A stretch of DNA of 64,000 nucleotides from Chloracidobacterium sp. (GCA_025057975.1 JANWUV010000007.1:124001-188000); one strand, 5' to 3'. Shown: positions 43,790-54,186, counted from the first letter of the stretch. Numbers and translations are program-made. The notes: generated by a model from the letters alone, not told the origin.

Positions 43790-46173
43790 ACCGATTGTTT
43801 TTCCCGTTCACGTTGGGCGAGAGGCCGCGTCGCCTCGATCACTTTCACGAGGTCAACGACCGTGAATGGTTTGCACAGGTAATCGTCCACGCCGGCCGCA
43901 AACGCCGCCTGCCGCTCTTCGGGCATCGCCGCCGCCGTCAACGCCACAAACCGGGGGCGTTTGGACGGCGGCAGCGCCTGATGAACATCCCGAATCGCCT
44001 CCAGTCCATCCTTCTCCGGCATGTGAATGTCCATAAACACCAAGTCGTAGGGCTTGTCGCAGGCGACTGCGCCAAGAATCGCTTCCACCGCTTCCACGCC
44101 GTCGGAAGCCAGCTCGGCCTGATAGCCGAGTTTTTCCAGCATGCGGGCGGCCAGCTTGCGGTTTACGGCGTTGTCTTCGGCGATGAGCACCCGCAACGGG
44201 TGTCGCCGCCCAAGCTCGGCGTCAAACTGCGGCTTCGCCGTCGCCTGAACCGACTCAGAGCGGACGGCGAAAAGCTCTTCCAAGCTGCGCCGGAAGCTTG
44301 TCGGCTTGAGCGGTTTGGAGAGCAACTGCGCCGGAGGCAACGCCGCCACAGCGGACCGAACGGCTTCCTCCGTGACGGAGCCGAAAAACAGAATCGGCGT
44401 CTTGGCGTGCGCCGGCTGCCGGCGAATCTCCCGCGCCAACGCCAAACCGTCCATGTCCGGCAAATGGATGTCGAGAATCAAAACATCCACCTTGGTTTCA
44501 GCTCGCAAACAGCGCAGCCCCTCCTCCGCTGTTGCGGCCAAGATTGGCGTCACCTGCCAGGCGCGGAGTTGGGCCTCCAACACACGCCGATTCGTCGCAT
44601 TGTCGTCCACAACCAACACAACCTTCCCTTCCAATCCGGGCAATGAGCCGCGCACATACAAGCGAGGCTGGCTCGGTGAGGCTTCGCACTGGATGGTGAA
44701 GTGAAAGGTTGTCCCCACGCCTACTTCGCTGTCGAACCAGATTTCGCCGCCAAGCATTTCAACCAGCCGCTTGGAAATCGCCAACCCAAGGCCGGTACCG
44801 CCGTACACGCGGGCCGTGGTGTCGGTCGCCTGCTCAAAGTCCCGAAACACACGCTCGCGGGCTTCCGGCGGGATGCCGATCCCAGTGTCCCGTACGTCAA
44901 ACCGCAACTCATACCGGCGGCGCTCTTCTCCGACCGGCACCGGCTCGTCGAGTGGCTCGGCGCAGACCGTCACAACAATTTCACCCCGCTGCGTGAACTT
45001 CACTGCATTGCTTAGCAAGTTCAGCAAAATCTGCCGCAGGCGGGTTGGGTCGCTGACGATGGTCGGCGGAACGTTGTCCTCAATCAGGTATGCCACGTCC
45101 AAGCGCTTCCGTCCGGCCGCTTCGGCGATCAGGTCGAGCGCGCTCTCGACACATTCACGCAAATCAAAGGGCAATCGTTCAATCTGGAGCGCGCCGGCCT
45201 CAATCTTTGAAAAATCGAGAATGTCGTTGATGATGACCAGCAAGCTCTGGGCGCTGGCGCGAATGGTCTCAACGTACTCGCTCTGTTCTTTGGAAAGCGG
45301 CGTCGCAGCCAGTAAGTCGGCCATCCCAATGACGCCGTTCATCGGCGTCCGAATCTCATGGCTCATGTTGGCGAGAAACGCTGACTTAGCGCGAACGGCA
45401 GCCTGCGCCTCGTCGCGGGCGCGTTCCAGTCGCCGGTTCAACCCCGCAAGGCGGTCACGCGCCAGTGAAATTTCCCGAATGACGGCGACGGTTTTAGAAA
45501 GCGCCCGCCGGACAATCAAGCCGCTTTCCAAACTGAAGATGCTCAGGACAACCACCAGCCACACCCAACCAAACGTCTGAAGCCGCAGCCGGCGCTGGTT
45601 GGACTCCGCCTCCAACGTATCCACCACCTGCTCCATTGCGGCCAGAAACAGCTTTTGGCGCTCCAACACGGTTTGAATCTGGTCGGCGGAAGGCGGACGC
45701 GGCGCACCGGTCGCGTCGGTCGCCGCCAACGCCTGCTCCAACGCAGCGACCATCGCGTTGAAGTGCGGCAGCGTCGCCGCCATCGCCTTTTGCGCCGCTG
45801 GCGTGCGACAAGCCGAGACGCCGGTTTCAGGGTCCCCTTCCTGCAGGGCACGATGCGCTGTTTTCCATTGCGCGAGGATTTCGCGCAGTTCGTCCACGTA
45901 GGCTTGGCGTTCCGCTGGCGTCTCAGCCAGTCGCCAAGCTAACAAACACTTCGTAAGGCGCTGGCTTCGCATGCGCTGTCGGCCAGCGACGTTGATGCTC
46001 CGCGCGTCGTCACGCTGTTCGGCAATAAAATCCTGCACGGCGATTTGCCCGCCGATGGTCAGCGCCGCCAGTGTGGCAAGCGCCGCAATGTATAGCCAAC
46101 GCAACCGTCGCACAAACGACAGGTCGCGTTTGAGCGCCGCCGTGTCAGGCGTCCAAGAAGGGTTGGTTGACAT
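43786..46173 (-). CDS. Hybrid sensor histidine kinase with PilJ-type sensor and two receiver domains
   Basis: 795 residues. Two membrane segments ([17 protein letters not shown] near 35 and [14 protein letters not shown] near 205) bracket a periplasmic PilJ/type IV pilus-type sensor domain with [18 protein letters not shown]. After a coiled-coil the HisKA domain has the phospho-acceptor His in [15 protein letters not shown], and the HATPase has the N, G1 and G2 boxes ([35 protein letters not shown]). Two REC domains follow with phospho-Asp in [13 protein letters not shown] and [13 protein letters not shown]. There is no HPt domain, so a partner is needed. It is translationally coupled to msrQ. 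A signal is not deducible; PilJ sensors in nitrate sensors bind nitrate, but that is not implied here. Confidence 0.92.
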   Translation of the reverse strand: MSTNPSWTPDTAALKRDLSFVRRLRWLYIAALATLAALTIGGQIAVQDFIAEQRDDARSINVAGRQRMRSQRLTKCLLAWRLAETPAERQAYVDELREILAQWKTAHRALQEGDPETGVSACRTPAAQKAMAATLPHFNAMVAALEQALAATDATGAPRPPSADQIQTVLERQKLFLAAMEQVVDTLEAESNQRRLRLQTFGWVWLVVVLSIFSLESGLIVRRALSKTVAVIREISLARDRLAGLNRRLERARDEAQAAVRAKSAFLANMSHEIRTPMNGVIGMADLLAATPLSKEQSEYVETIRASAQSLLVIINDILDFSKIEAGALQIERLPFDLRECVESALDLIAEAAGRKRLDVAYLIEDNVPPTIVSDPTRLRQILLNLLSNAVKFTQRGEIVVTVCAEPLDEPVPVGEERRRYELRFDVRDTGIGIPPEARERVFRDFEQATDTTARVYGGTGLGLAISKRLVEMLGGEIWFDSEVGVGTTFHFTIQCEASPSQPRLYVRGSLPGLEGKVVLVVDDNATNRRVLEAQLRAWQVTPILAATAEEGLRCLRAETKVDVLILDIHLPDMDGLALAREIRRQPAHAKTPILFFGSVTEEAVRSAVAALPPAQLLSKPLKPTSFRRSLEELFAVRSESVQATAKPQFDAELGRRHPLRVLIAEDNAVNRKLAARMLEKLGYQAELASDGVEAVEAILGAVACDKPYDLVFMDIHMPEKDGLEAIRDVHQALPPSKRPRFVALTAAAMPEERQAAFAAGVDDYLCKPFTVVDLVKVIEATRPLAQREREKQSV

Positions 46174-46306
46174 TGGGCGGGTGATTCTTCCTCATAATGT
46201 CCGAAGCATTGGATTCTAGGAAGTATGGTTGCGTTGTGCGGAGGTCCTAGGAGAGGAAATTGCCACACTATATCAGAGCGTCTGCGCCACAAAACAGCCC
46301 CCATAA

Positions 46307-47149
46307 CTACGGGGCCAGTTGACGCATCAATACCTCAAACGCCTGAAGCGCCTCTTTGAAGGCCGCTTGGTACTGCTCGGCGTACACCGGCAGCGCCAGC
46401 ATCACGATGAAAATCCCCAGCGCCATCTTGACTGGCATGCTGAGGAAAAACACATTGAGCTGGGGCGCAACGCGATTGACCAACCCAAAGAACACATCCG
46501 TCAGCAACAACGCCGCCATCGCCGGTGCCGCCAGACGTACGCCCAGCGTGAAGATTTCACCCGTCAGCAGCATCACGCTGGTCAGCCCCGGCGAGAGACC
46601 GACGCCGAGCTTGGGAAAGTCGGTAACGGGAATGAGTTCGAAGCTGCGAAAGAGGGCTTCGATGACAAAACGGTGCGCGCCCAGCGCGAGAAAAATCACG
46701 ACGGCGACTTGAAGCTTGAACTGTCCCAACTCAGAGACTTGTTCCTGAAGCATGGGATTGAGCATCTCACCCATCATCGCGCCACGTTGGGCGTCAATAA
46801 TGCGCCCGGCGACTTGAATCGCCTCAAACACAAGCGAAGCCACAAACCCCAGTGTGAAGCCGACGGCGACCTCTTTGACGACCAGAATGGCGAAACCAAA
46901 CGCGCCACCCCGAACAGCAAGTTCCGGCACGCTCGCGCTCAGACCCGGCGCAATGATGAGGACGAAGGCCACCGCTTCCGCCACCTTGACCTGATTCGGA
47001 ACGCTCCGCCCACCGAAAAACGGCACAACCGTCACAAACGCCAGCATGCGCGCAAAGACCAACCCGCCCAGCACCAGCAGCGCCGCGACGGAAATCTGTA
47101 CGTCGAGCAACCGCAGCAGGGCGTCAATGAAGCCGATGGGGTCATTCAT
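46307..47149 (-). CDS. Type III secretion export-gate protein FliR/SctT
   Basis: 280 residues from ATG 47149, the usual SctT/FliR length. Six to seven hydrophobic helices include FARMLAFVTVVPFFGG, GFAILVVKEVAVGFTLGFVASLVF, EAIQVAGRIIDAQRGAMMGEM, LFRSFELIPV and LAAPAMAALLLTDVFFGLVNRVAPQLNVFFLSMPVK. These match the conserved export-gate motifs. With SctR and SctS it builds the membrane gate for substrate export. It lies 19 bases after the DUF427 gene and is 10 kb from the other type III genes. FliR and SctT cannot be told apart by eye; the SctJ in this window suggests a non-flagellar system. Confidence 0.9.
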   Translation of the reverse strand: MNDPIGFIDALLRLLDVQISVAALLVLGGLVFARMLAFVTVVPFFGGRSVPNQVKVAEAVAFVLIIAPGLSASVPELAVRGGAFGFAILVVKEVAVGFTLGFVASLVFEAIQVAGRIIDAQRGAMMGEMLNPMLQEQVSELGQFKLQVAVVIFLALGAHRFVIEALFRSFELIPVTDFPKLGVGLSPGLTSVMLLTGEIFTLGVRLAAPAMAALLLTDVFFGLVNRVAPQLNVFFLSMPVKMALGIFIVMLALPVYAEQYQAAFKEALQAFEVLMRQLAP

Positions 47150-47168
47150 GGCGCGAAAACGGGGCGCT

Positions 47169-47663
47169 CTACCAACCCCACGAACCGGGGACGCCTTTGA
47201 ACGGCCCCACAATGTCACTCGTGATCCACCCGCCGTAGAACCCACCCGGCTGTGGGATCACCTGCTCGTCGTCCACATAGCAGGCGTCCATTAGCCCGGC
47301 GTAGAAGGCAACGTAACCAGCGATAGGCGCAAACGCTGCCGTTGGTTGCGGATAGCTCCAAGCGGCGTCTGGCGCTACCCGCTGGCCGACGCGGACGGCG
47401 TAGTACTGCGCCGCGCCCTTCCATTCGCAGTACGATGTGCGCTGGCTGGCGATGAGCACATCCGGGAGAATGTCGTCAGGTGGAAAGTAGTACGTCGGCG
47501 GATGGCTGGTTTCAAGCACCCGCCACCCGCGCGTTGTGTCAGCGATGGTCGTCCCGGCAAAGACGACACGCAGCCGCTTCGCAGTACGCTCTAGGCGCGG
47601 CGGGCGCGGATAGTCCCACACGGATTCCTGTCCCGGTTGAGGCTGAAGAGGTTCGGGGCGCAT
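47169..47663 (-). CDS. DUF427 family protein
   Basis: 164 residues. The DUF427 pattern is clear: SVWDYPRPPRLE, RLRVVFAGTTIADTTRGWRVLETSHPPTYYFP-type core (conserved ETSHPPTYY), SYCEWKGAAQYY, WSYPQPTAAFAPIAGYVAFYA and the C-terminal GFYGGWITSDIVGPFKG. The family is small and beta-rich with no established reaction. It lies just upstream of sctT on the same strand with a 19-base gap, which may be chance co-transcription. Divergent from nicotinate phosphoribosyltransferase across 94 bases. Confidence 0.93.
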   Translation of the reverse strand: MRPEPLQPQPGQESVWDYPRPPRLERTAKRLRVVFAGTTIADTTRGWRVLETSHPPTYYFPPDDILPDVLIASQRTSYCEWKGAAQYYAVRVGQRVAPDAAWSYPQPTAAFAPIAGYVAFYAGLMDACYVDDEQVIPQPGGFYGGWITSDIVGPFKGVPGSWGW

Positions 47664-47757
47664 AAACGTAATGTGGAAAGAATGGCTTGCGAAAATGACG
47701 CCGACGCGAAACAGTTACGTCCCCTGCCGGCCCCGTTGAACAACTTTCACCGAAGTT

Positions 47758-49263
47758 ATGGAGCGCAACCCGATGCCGACGATATGGCCGACCTCGTCGC
47801 TGCTGCTGACGGATTTATACCAGCTCACGATGGCGCAAGCTTACTGGAAGTCCGGGCGTGGTGAAAAGGAAGCCGTCTTCCAGATGTTCTTTCGCCGCCA
47901 TCCCTTTGACGGGGGCTTTACAGTGGCGTGCGGACTGCACACGCTGATTGAGACCTTGACGCAGGCGACTTTCGAGGAAAGTGACCTAGCGTATCTGGCG
48001 ACGCTGGAAGGACGTGATGGGCGGCCGCTATTTGAGACGGCGTTTCTTGAGACGCTGCGCGGCTTTCGGTTGGCCTGCGACATTGACGCCGTACCGGAAG
48101 GAACGGTGGTTTTCCCGTTCGAGCCGCTGGTTCGCGTGACAGGGCCATTGATGCAGGCCCAACTGTTGGAAACGATTATCCTCAATATCATCAACTTTCA
48201 GACGCTCATCGCCACCAAGGCTGCGCGGATTTGCATCGCAGCGCAGGGCGAGCCGGTCATTGAGTTCGGGTTGCGACGAGCGCAGGGGCCGGACGGCGGA
48301 CTCTCGGCCAGCCGCGCTGCCTATGTCGGCGGCTGCGCGGCGACCTCCAACGTCTTGGCGGGGAAGGTGTACGGCATCCCCGTCCGTGGGACGCATGCCC
48401 ATAGCTGGGTCATGTCGTTTGACGATGAACGCGAGGCGTTTCGAACGTACGCCGAGGTCATGCCCAACAACTGCATCTTTCTCGTGGACACCTACGATAC
48501 GCTGGAAGGCGTCCGGCATGCGATTGAGGTCGGGCGGTGGCTGCGTGAGCAGGGCCATGAAATGGTTGGCATCCGGCTTGATTCGGGCGATCTGGCGTAC
48601 CTGAGCATTGAAGCGCGTAAGCTGTTGGACGCCGCTGGCTTTCCCGACGCCGTCATCGTCGCCAGCAACGACCTTGACGAAACCATCATCAACAGCCTCA
48701 AGCAGCAGGGGGCATGCATCAATGTGTGGGGCGTCGGGACAAAGCTTGTCACCGGGTATGACCAACCAACGCTGGGCGGCGTGTACAAGTTGACGGCGCT
48801 GCGCGACCGCGACGCCGACGACTGGCGCTACTGTCTCAAACTCTCGGAACAGGCCGTCAAAATTTCGACGCCGGGCATCCACCAGGTACGACGCTTTAGC
48901 GTGGACGGCGAACTGCTTGCCGACGCGATTTACGACGTTCGGCTGGGCGTCACCGAACCATGCGTCATCATTGACCCACTTGATCCAACGCGGCGCAAGC
49001 GGATTCCGGCTGAAGCCGCCTATGAAGACCTGCTTGTGCCGGTGTTTCGGGGCGGCGCGTGCGTGTATGACCCACCGGATTTGGAAACCGTCCGCCGGCG
49101 GGCGCAATCGGCTGTGGCACGGCTGTCGCCAGGACTGAAGCGGTTCGTCAATCCACACATTTACCCAACGGGGTTGGAGCAATCGCTGTACGACCTCAAG
49201 ATGCGGCTCATCCTACAGGCGCGCAACGGTGGTCAGCCCGTCACGCGCCCGAAGTCGTCCTGA
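47758..49263 (+). CDS. pncB: Nicotinate phosphoribosyltransferase
   Basis: 501 residues from ATG 47758 (or 496 from 47773). It condenses nicotinate and PRPP to nicotinate mononucleotide in NAD salvage. LLTDLYQLTMAQAYW near the N-terminus, FFRRHPFDGGFTVACG, EFGLRRAQGPDGGLSASRAA, GTHAHSWVMSFDDE with the catalytic His, LVDTYDTLEGV, GIRLDSGDLAYLS and WGVGTKLVTGYD are family signatures. Together with nadE it forms part of the Preiss-Handler pathway. Its end overlaps the convergent cupin gene by 31 bases. Confidence 0.95.
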   Translation: MERNPMPTIWPTSSLLLTDLYQLTMAQAYWKSGRGEKEAVFQMFFRRHPFDGGFTVACGLHTLIETLTQATFEESDLAYLATLEGRDGRPLFETAFLETLRGFRLACDIDAVPEGTVVFPFEPLVRVTGPLMQAQLLETIILNIINFQTLIATKAARICIAAQGEPVIEFGLRRAQGPDGGLSASRAAYVGGCAATSNVLAGKVYGIPVRGTHAHSWVMSFDDEREAFRTYAEVMPNNCIFLVDTYDTLEGVRHAIEVGRWLREQGHEMVGIRLDSGDLAYLSIEARKLLDAAGFPDAVIVASNDLDETIINSLKQQGACINVWGVGTKLVTGYDQPTLGGVYKLTALRDRDADDWRYCLKLSEQAVKISTPGIHQVRRFSVDGELLADAIYDVRLGVTEPCVIIDPLDPTRRKRIPAEAAYEDLLVPVFRGGACVYDPPDLETVRRRAQSAVARLSPGLKRFVNPHIYPTGLEQSLYDLKMRLILQARNGGQPVTRPKSS

Positions 49264-49628
49264 AGACGTATGATGTCGTCTTCGCCGAGGTAATCGCCGC
49301 GCTGGATTTCAATCAGCACCAGCAGTTCCGCGCCGGGGTTGGCGATGCGATGCGCCGCGCCGATGGGTACGTCAACGGCTTCACCTACGCGAACCAACCG
49401 CTCGTCGCCGTCAAGCGTGACCTGAGCGCAGCCTTGGACGACCATCCAGTGTTCGTGCCGCCGCGCGTGTTTCTGGTAACTCATGCGCTTACCGGGCAGC
49501 ACTTCGATGCGCTTGACCTTGTATCCCGGCCCGGCGTCGAGAACGGCGTACTGCCCCCATGGGCGCGTTTCACGTTCCAGCGCCGACCGCTGCTCCGTGC
49601 TGTCGAGGTTTGCCGTCACTGTGTTCAT
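49233..49628 (-). CDS. Cupin, mannose-6-phosphate isomerase type II C-terminal-like
   Basis: 131 residues from ATG 49628. The cupin core RETRPWGQYAVLDAGPGYKVKRIEV, RMSYQKHARRHEHWMVVQG, VPIGAAHRIANPG and LIEIQRGDYLGEDDIIRLQDD matches the C-terminal isomerase domain of GMP-PMI fusion proteins, with the expected His residues for zinc. The stand-alone domain either interconverts mannose- and fructose-6-phosphate or another hexose phosphate. It could supply mannose for the GT87/GT39 enzymes, but that is inference. It overlaps pncB at the 3' end. An upstream extension to 49679 is not family-like. Confidence 0.9.
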   Translation of the reverse strand: MNTVTANLDSTEQRSALERETRPWGQYAVLDAGPGYKVKRIEVLPGKRMSYQKHARRHEHWMVVQGCAQVTLDGDERLVRVGEAVDVPIGAAHRIANPGAELLVLIEIQRGDYLGEDDIIRLQDDFGRVTG

Positions 49629-49857
49629 AGGTGGGCTTGTCGGCGGCGGGATGATGCCCGACACGCATCGCGATTGCAACCGCTCCGGCGGACGACCTAG
49701 GCCGCGCGGAGTGAACGCGCAAGCTCACGGTGAACGCACGACGGATGACGCAACGCGCTCTCCACCGATAGCGGGCCGGGAAGGCCATCCGCCCGCACCG
49801 AACCAGATACAGCCCCACCGACGCCGGAAAGACGTACCGCGCCCGTACCGAAAGCGC

Positions 49858-52044
49858 CTACTTGATGACCGTCTCGGCGTCACCGTCCTTTGACTGATTT
49901 CGGCCGCTGCGGGCGCGCTCCATCATCTCAATGACTTGGTTGATCCACTGCTCGCCCGGCAAACGGAAACCAAGCTGCTCCATGTGCAGCACGCCATCGG
50001 GGCTGATCAGCCAGTTGCGCGGGATTGAAAGCTGCGGCACAACCTGCTCAACATAGGCTTTGGCCGGCACCACCGGAAAGGTGTAGCCCTGCTTCTTCAC
50101 GAAAGGTTCAATCAAGCCGACATCCTCATCCACGTTGAAGGAAAGAATCACCACGTCTTGTCGGTTCTTGACCCGCTCGTAGAGTTTCTGTATGTGCGGC
50201 AACTCCTGCTTACACGGGCCGCACCACGTCGCCCAGATGTTGATGAGCGCCGTCTTGCCGCGCAGGTCGGCCAACTTCCACGTCCTGCCCCCTAAGTCGC
50301 TGAGGGTGAAATCCGGCAACGGCGTATCGCGTTTCATCCAACCGATGGTCGCCGGCGCCGGCGGCGGCGTTTTTGGCGGCGAAGGCAGGTGGCTCAAACC
50401 GAAAGCCTTCCATCCATCCTCCGTCCCGCCCGCCGCCGACCATAGCGTTTGGGCTTTCTCCGGCCGCCCGGCGCGTTGGTAAAACACGATGGCATCCAGC
50501 TTACGACCTTCGGCTTCCGCCAGCCGCCCCGACCACTCCCAGAACAGCCGTTCCAAGCGGACCTTCCAAACCGGCGACGAACCGCCCACCGCCGGTTCGG
50601 ACGCCTCCCGCCCCGGCGTCAGCGCCGCTCTCATCTCGGTCAAGATGTCCCGCGCTTGGTCGTACCGCTGCATTTCCAAGTACAGGTCAAACAGCAGCGA
50701 CCAACCTTCCTCACGAGCAAGAGCCATGTTGTTTTCAAAAATTTTCTTCATCTCCGGCGTCGCCGCTTGGCTTTCCCCATGACGCTCAAGCTGTCGCAGT
50801 CCGGCCTGAATCAGTCCGGGGATTTGATCCAGCCGAAGTTTGCGCTTGGCGTACTGCCGTGCAATGCGCATTTGAATGGGCGGTACGGCGTACACCACCT
50901 CCGATGGTCGATCAAGGACGCGCAGCAACGCATCGGCGGCGCGTAGCACCTGCGCATCGGGGCTGTCCGGCAGCATCGCCAACGCCTCAAAGTGTTGCAG
51001 CCGGGCGTAAAAGTCATCTGGTAGGACGCGAATCTTCTGTTCCGTATGCTGTAAAAGCGCCCGGTAATAGGACTGAAGTTGCTCCGGGGTCGCCGACGCA
51101 TCGGGATAGGGATGCTCAGCCTGCCACCGTTTGTCCAGAATTTCCCACCGCCACTTGGAATAGGGAAAAAACTGTTCGAGTTGTGCTTCAACCCATCGCC
51201 GGCCGTCTTCATCCGAGATGTAGCCGTAGCCTTCGTAGAGCGTTCGCAGCCAAGGCTCATCTACGACGCGATGTTGCGCCCGCAGGCGTTGCAAATCGCT
51301 TTGAATCATGCGGCGCAGTTGCGCGTGCTCGGCGACCGTCCGCGCGCGAAATTCGATGCGCCACAGTTGGACATACGCCGCCGCCGCTTCGCGGTCTTGC
51401 GCTTTCCGCAGTCGCGCCCGCAGGCGCTCCGCCGTTGTCTGTAGTTCCGTCGGGTCGGTGATGAGTGAAGCGTAGGCGTAGCCCGCCAAACTGTTCGGGC
51501 AAAGCCGCATAAACTCGCTCAAATGGCGACGCGCACGCTCTTTGTCTCGATACTGGTAAAGCTTCGTCATCAGGAGATGCAGTTGTGGACAGGTCGGCGC
51601 CGTCGCCAGCGCACGCTCACCGACGGCGGCGGCCGCCTCCCACTGCTGAGGCCCCAGCGCACAGGCGTACAGGTACTGGGCGACCGGATTGTGCGGCTCC
51701 CGTTCGGCCCAGGCTTGATACTCGGCGATTAGACGCGGGCGCGCGTCCGAGTTCTCCGAATCAGCCAAAACCACCGTCTGGTAGCGCCGATGAACAAACG
51801 GATCGCTGGGATGCTGCTTCAGCAACGCCTGCAACCGCTGAAGTCGCCGGTGGTAAAACGCTTCGTGCGGCTTGTCGCCCTGTTCATCGGCGGAGGACAG
51901 CCGTTCCAACGCCGCCTTGACCTTCGGCGACGGTTCGCACGGACAGCCCACAGCCTGCGCCCGGCCGTGACTGTGAAGTGACGCCACGACGACAAAGGCC
52001 GCCAAGCCCCGTGGCGCGCCAGACAACCAGCGTTTGAAAGCCAT
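49858..52044 (-). CDS. Secreted TPR-rich protein with C-terminal TlpA-like thioredoxin domain
   Basis: 728 residues with signal peptide GLAAFVVVASLHSHGRAQA. Residues about 40-540 are helical with TPR-like units (for example ALATAPTCPQLHLLMTKLYQ and HLSEFMRLCPNSLAGYAYAS). The C-terminal 150 residues are a thioredoxin-fold TlpA/ResA domain: PDFTLSDLGGRTWKLADLRG, INIWATWCGPCKQELPHI with the WCGPC redox site and LSIPRNWLISPDG with the cis-Pro loop. It is probably a periplasmic thiol-disulfide protein that reduces disulfides, for example in cytochrome maturation or damage repair. It follows an M61 peptidase on the same strand. Confidence 0.88.
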   Translation of the reverse strand: MAFKRWLSGAPRGLAAFVVVASLHSHGRAQAVGCPCEPSPKVKAALERLSSADEQGDKPHEAFYHRRLQRLQALLKQHPSDPFVHRRYQTVVLADSENSDARPRLIAEYQAWAEREPHNPVAQYLYACALGPQQWEAAAAVGERALATAPTCPQLHLLMTKLYQYRDKERARRHLSEFMRLCPNSLAGYAYASLITDPTELQTTAERLRARLRKAQDREAAAAYVQLWRIEFRARTVAEHAQLRRMIQSDLQRLRAQHRVVDEPWLRTLYEGYGYISDEDGRRWVEAQLEQFFPYSKWRWEILDKRWQAEHPYPDASATPEQLQSYYRALLQHTEQKIRVLPDDFYARLQHFEALAMLPDSPDAQVLRAADALLRVLDRPSEVVYAVPPIQMRIARQYAKRKLRLDQIPGLIQAGLRQLERHGESQAATPEMKKIFENNMALAREEGWSLLFDLYLEMQRYDQARDILTEMRAALTPGREASEPAVGGSSPVWKVRLERLFWEWSGRLAEAEGRKLDAIVFYQRAGRPEKAQTLWSAAGGTEDGWKAFGLSHLPSPPKTPPPAPATIGWMKRDTPLPDFTLSDLGGRTWKLADLRGKTALINIWATWCGPCKQELPHIQKLYERVKNRQDVVILSFNVDEDVGLIEPFVKKQGYTFPVVPAKAYVEQVVPQLSIPRNWLISPDGVLHMEQLGFRLPGEQWINQVIEMMERARSGRNQSKDGDAETVIK

Positions 52045-52153
52045 GCTCGCCTCCTAACTTGTCGCGTTCCGTCTGCAAGACGGGCGGCAGAATACTGTGG
52101 CGGCGCAACGGCTTCAACCGACTGGAACGCTGCACGCCGTACGCGATCAACGG

Positions 52154-53974
52154 TTACTCGCCGCGCAACGCCGTCCGAATCGCCTTCTGCGCCGGCGTCG
52201 GATTTGGCGCAGGACCGACCGCGACATCCAACGTCGTCACGACTTCCGGCGTCAGCGTGACCGTCACGGGACGTTTGTCGCGCAGGACGGTCAGTTTGAC
52301 CGGCGTGTTGGGGCGTAATGTCGCCAAGACGGTTTCAAAGTCGTCTTCACTGCGTACGGGCTTACCGGCGACCGTGCGCAGCAGGTCGCCCTCTTCCAGC
52401 TCGGAGGCGCCGGCCGGGGAATCCGGTTCAATTTCAACGATTTCCAAACCGGCCGGCGTCGCTTCCCACTCGAAGCCGAAATCCAGTTCGGTCAATGGTT
52501 CGACAAGCATCGTCATCCCGGCCTGAGCCAGCGCGGTTTCCATCGGCAGGTCGTCCGTCCCTTCGACAAAACGCTGGAAGAACGGCCTCAGGTCGCCGTC
52601 CGCCAGTTCGCCGGCCAGTCGCACGATGTCGGCGGCGCAGTAGCCGGGGCCGTTCGCTGGAAACTCGCGCAACAGCCGCTGCATGAGATCATCAAGGCCG
52701 CGCGCATTCGCCGTGCGGACGCGCAGTTCGATGTCCAGCAGCAAACCGACCAAAAAGCCCTTGCGGTAGTAATCCAGCGGAATGTCCTCAAAGTTGCTCG
52801 TTCCGGTCAGCCACGTCGCCAGCGAAGCGTCGGCGAGGCTGACGGCTTTGGCGGCCGGGTTGTTGATCACGTAGGCCAGCGCATTCTGAACGGCCTCGTC
52901 AAAGTCGGCGGCGGTGATGAGACCCGCCCGCCGCAAACCACGCCAAGCGTAGTATTCCGTCACGCCCTCGGCGAACCACAACTGCGGCGTGTACAACTCA
53001 CGGTCGAGCGCGTAGTCGGCGAACTCGCACGGTTTGAGGCGCTTGACGTTCCACGCATGAAAAAACTCATGCGCCGTCACGGCCAGGAAGTTTTTGGCGC
53101 GCGGGTTGTCAAGCAAAGTTTCGGGCGCATAGTTGATGAGCGTCCCGTTGGCATGTTCGAGACCCTCCAGCCGTTCCTCGTCTTCGTCTTCAAGCGGGGC
53201 ATACTGGAACATGTACCGCTCGAAGGGCAGTCCGCCCATCAGATCGGCGTAGGTCTCAACAAGCTTGGCGACCACAGCCTTCAAACCCGCCGGGTCTTTG
53301 GGCGGACGTGCTGTGACGACGCTGATGGGCTTGTCGCGGACGGTGAAATCCAAGCGCGTCAGGCGGCCGACAAGCAGCGGCGCGTCAATCAGCGCGTCGT
53401 AGCTTTCCGCTGCATAGTCGCCCTCCGGCCGTTGGTTGAGCGGGACAGCCGCCTGCCAACCCGGCGGCAGGCGCAGGGTCAGCGTGGCGGGCAGACGCCG
53501 ACTATCGGGCAAGTACAGGAACGTCGCCGCCCCGACCAATTGACCGTAATCGTCGCCCAACCAGTTGGAATCCACGCTTTGCCGGTCGCACAGCACACTG
53601 TAGCGCAGAACGACAGTAGGTTGGTTGCGGCACGTCACACGCCAAGTTTGTTTGTCGCGGCGCTGCACGGGCAGCGGCTTGCCGTCCGGGGTTTGCGCCG
53701 TCAGGTCGAAGAGGTTTTTAGCGTGGTTAAGGATTTCGTACGAACCGGGCGTCCAAGCCGGCAACGCCACATCGAAGGCGTCGCGGTTGGCGAGGTTGCG
53801 GATGGTCATTTCAATCTCGGCTTCGGCGTCGCCGGACGCGGTGATGGTCACGCGATAAGCGATTGCCGGCTGCGCCGCCGCCGGTGATGGCCAGCCCAGA
53901 ACGCCGAGCCAGAGCACAAACCAAACGCCGGAGCGGTACGGCAGCCCCCGTACCCAACAGTGGAGAAAAGACAT
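52154..53974 (-). CDS. M61 glycyl aminopeptidase-like protein with PDZ domain
   Basis: 606 residues with signal peptide YRSGVWFVLWLGVLGWPSPAAAQ. An N-terminal beta-domain (AIAYRVTITASGDAEAEIEM) is followed by the metallopeptidase core, with zinc ligands in TAHEFFHAWNVKRLKP and a Glu further on (LWFAEGVTEYYAWRG). A PDZ domain near the C-terminus has LEIVEIEPDSPAGASELEEG and LRTVAGKPVRSEDDFETVL. M61 members cleave N-terminal Gly/Ala peptides. It probably works in the periplasm. Its stop lies 109 bases before the TPR-thioredoxin gene. Confidence 0.93.
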   Translation of the reverse strand: MSFLHCWVRGLPYRSGVWFVLWLGVLGWPSPAAAQPAIAYRVTITASGDAEAEIEMTIRNLANRDAFDVALPAWTPGSYEILNHAKNLFDLTAQTPDGKPLPVQRRDKQTWRVTCRNQPTVVLRYSVLCDRQSVDSNWLGDDYGQLVGAATFLYLPDSRRLPATLTLRLPPGWQAAVPLNQRPEGDYAAESYDALIDAPLLVGRLTRLDFTVRDKPISVVTARPPKDPAGLKAVVAKLVETYADLMGGLPFERYMFQYAPLEDEDEERLEGLEHANGTLINYAPETLLDNPRAKNFLAVTAHEFFHAWNVKRLKPCEFADYALDRELYTPQLWFAEGVTEYYAWRGLRRAGLITAADFDEAVQNALAYVINNPAAKAVSLADASLATWLTGTSNFEDIPLDYYRKGFLVGLLLDIELRVRTANARGLDDLMQRLLREFPANGPGYCAADIVRLAGELADGDLRPFFQRFVEGTDDLPMETALAQAGMTMLVEPLTELDFGFEWEATPAGLEIVEIEPDSPAGASELEEGDLLRTVAGKPVRSEDDFETVLATLRPNTPVKLTVLRDKRPVTVTLTPEVVTTLDVAVGPAPNPTPAQKAIRTALRGE

Positions 53975-54186
53975 AAGCCGGTGGAACTCGCTGGGAGACG
54001 AAGATGGGATGATACTTTGGTGAAATCGGAGCGGCCGGCGCGACGGACGCCGACGCCAGTGAACGTGTCAAGCGGCGACGCGCCTACGGCGGTTGGTGGA
54101 CGCCGGCGGCGGCCTGTGAAAAACTCGCACTCCCATCACCTTATCGCGGATTAACGCTGTTCTTCCAAGACACGCACAACAAAAGC

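Noticed and set aside
44306-44704. Plus-strand frames opposite the histidine kinase
   Set aside because: They lie across the receiver domains and have no family-like sequence; the kinase motifs on the minus strand are complete.
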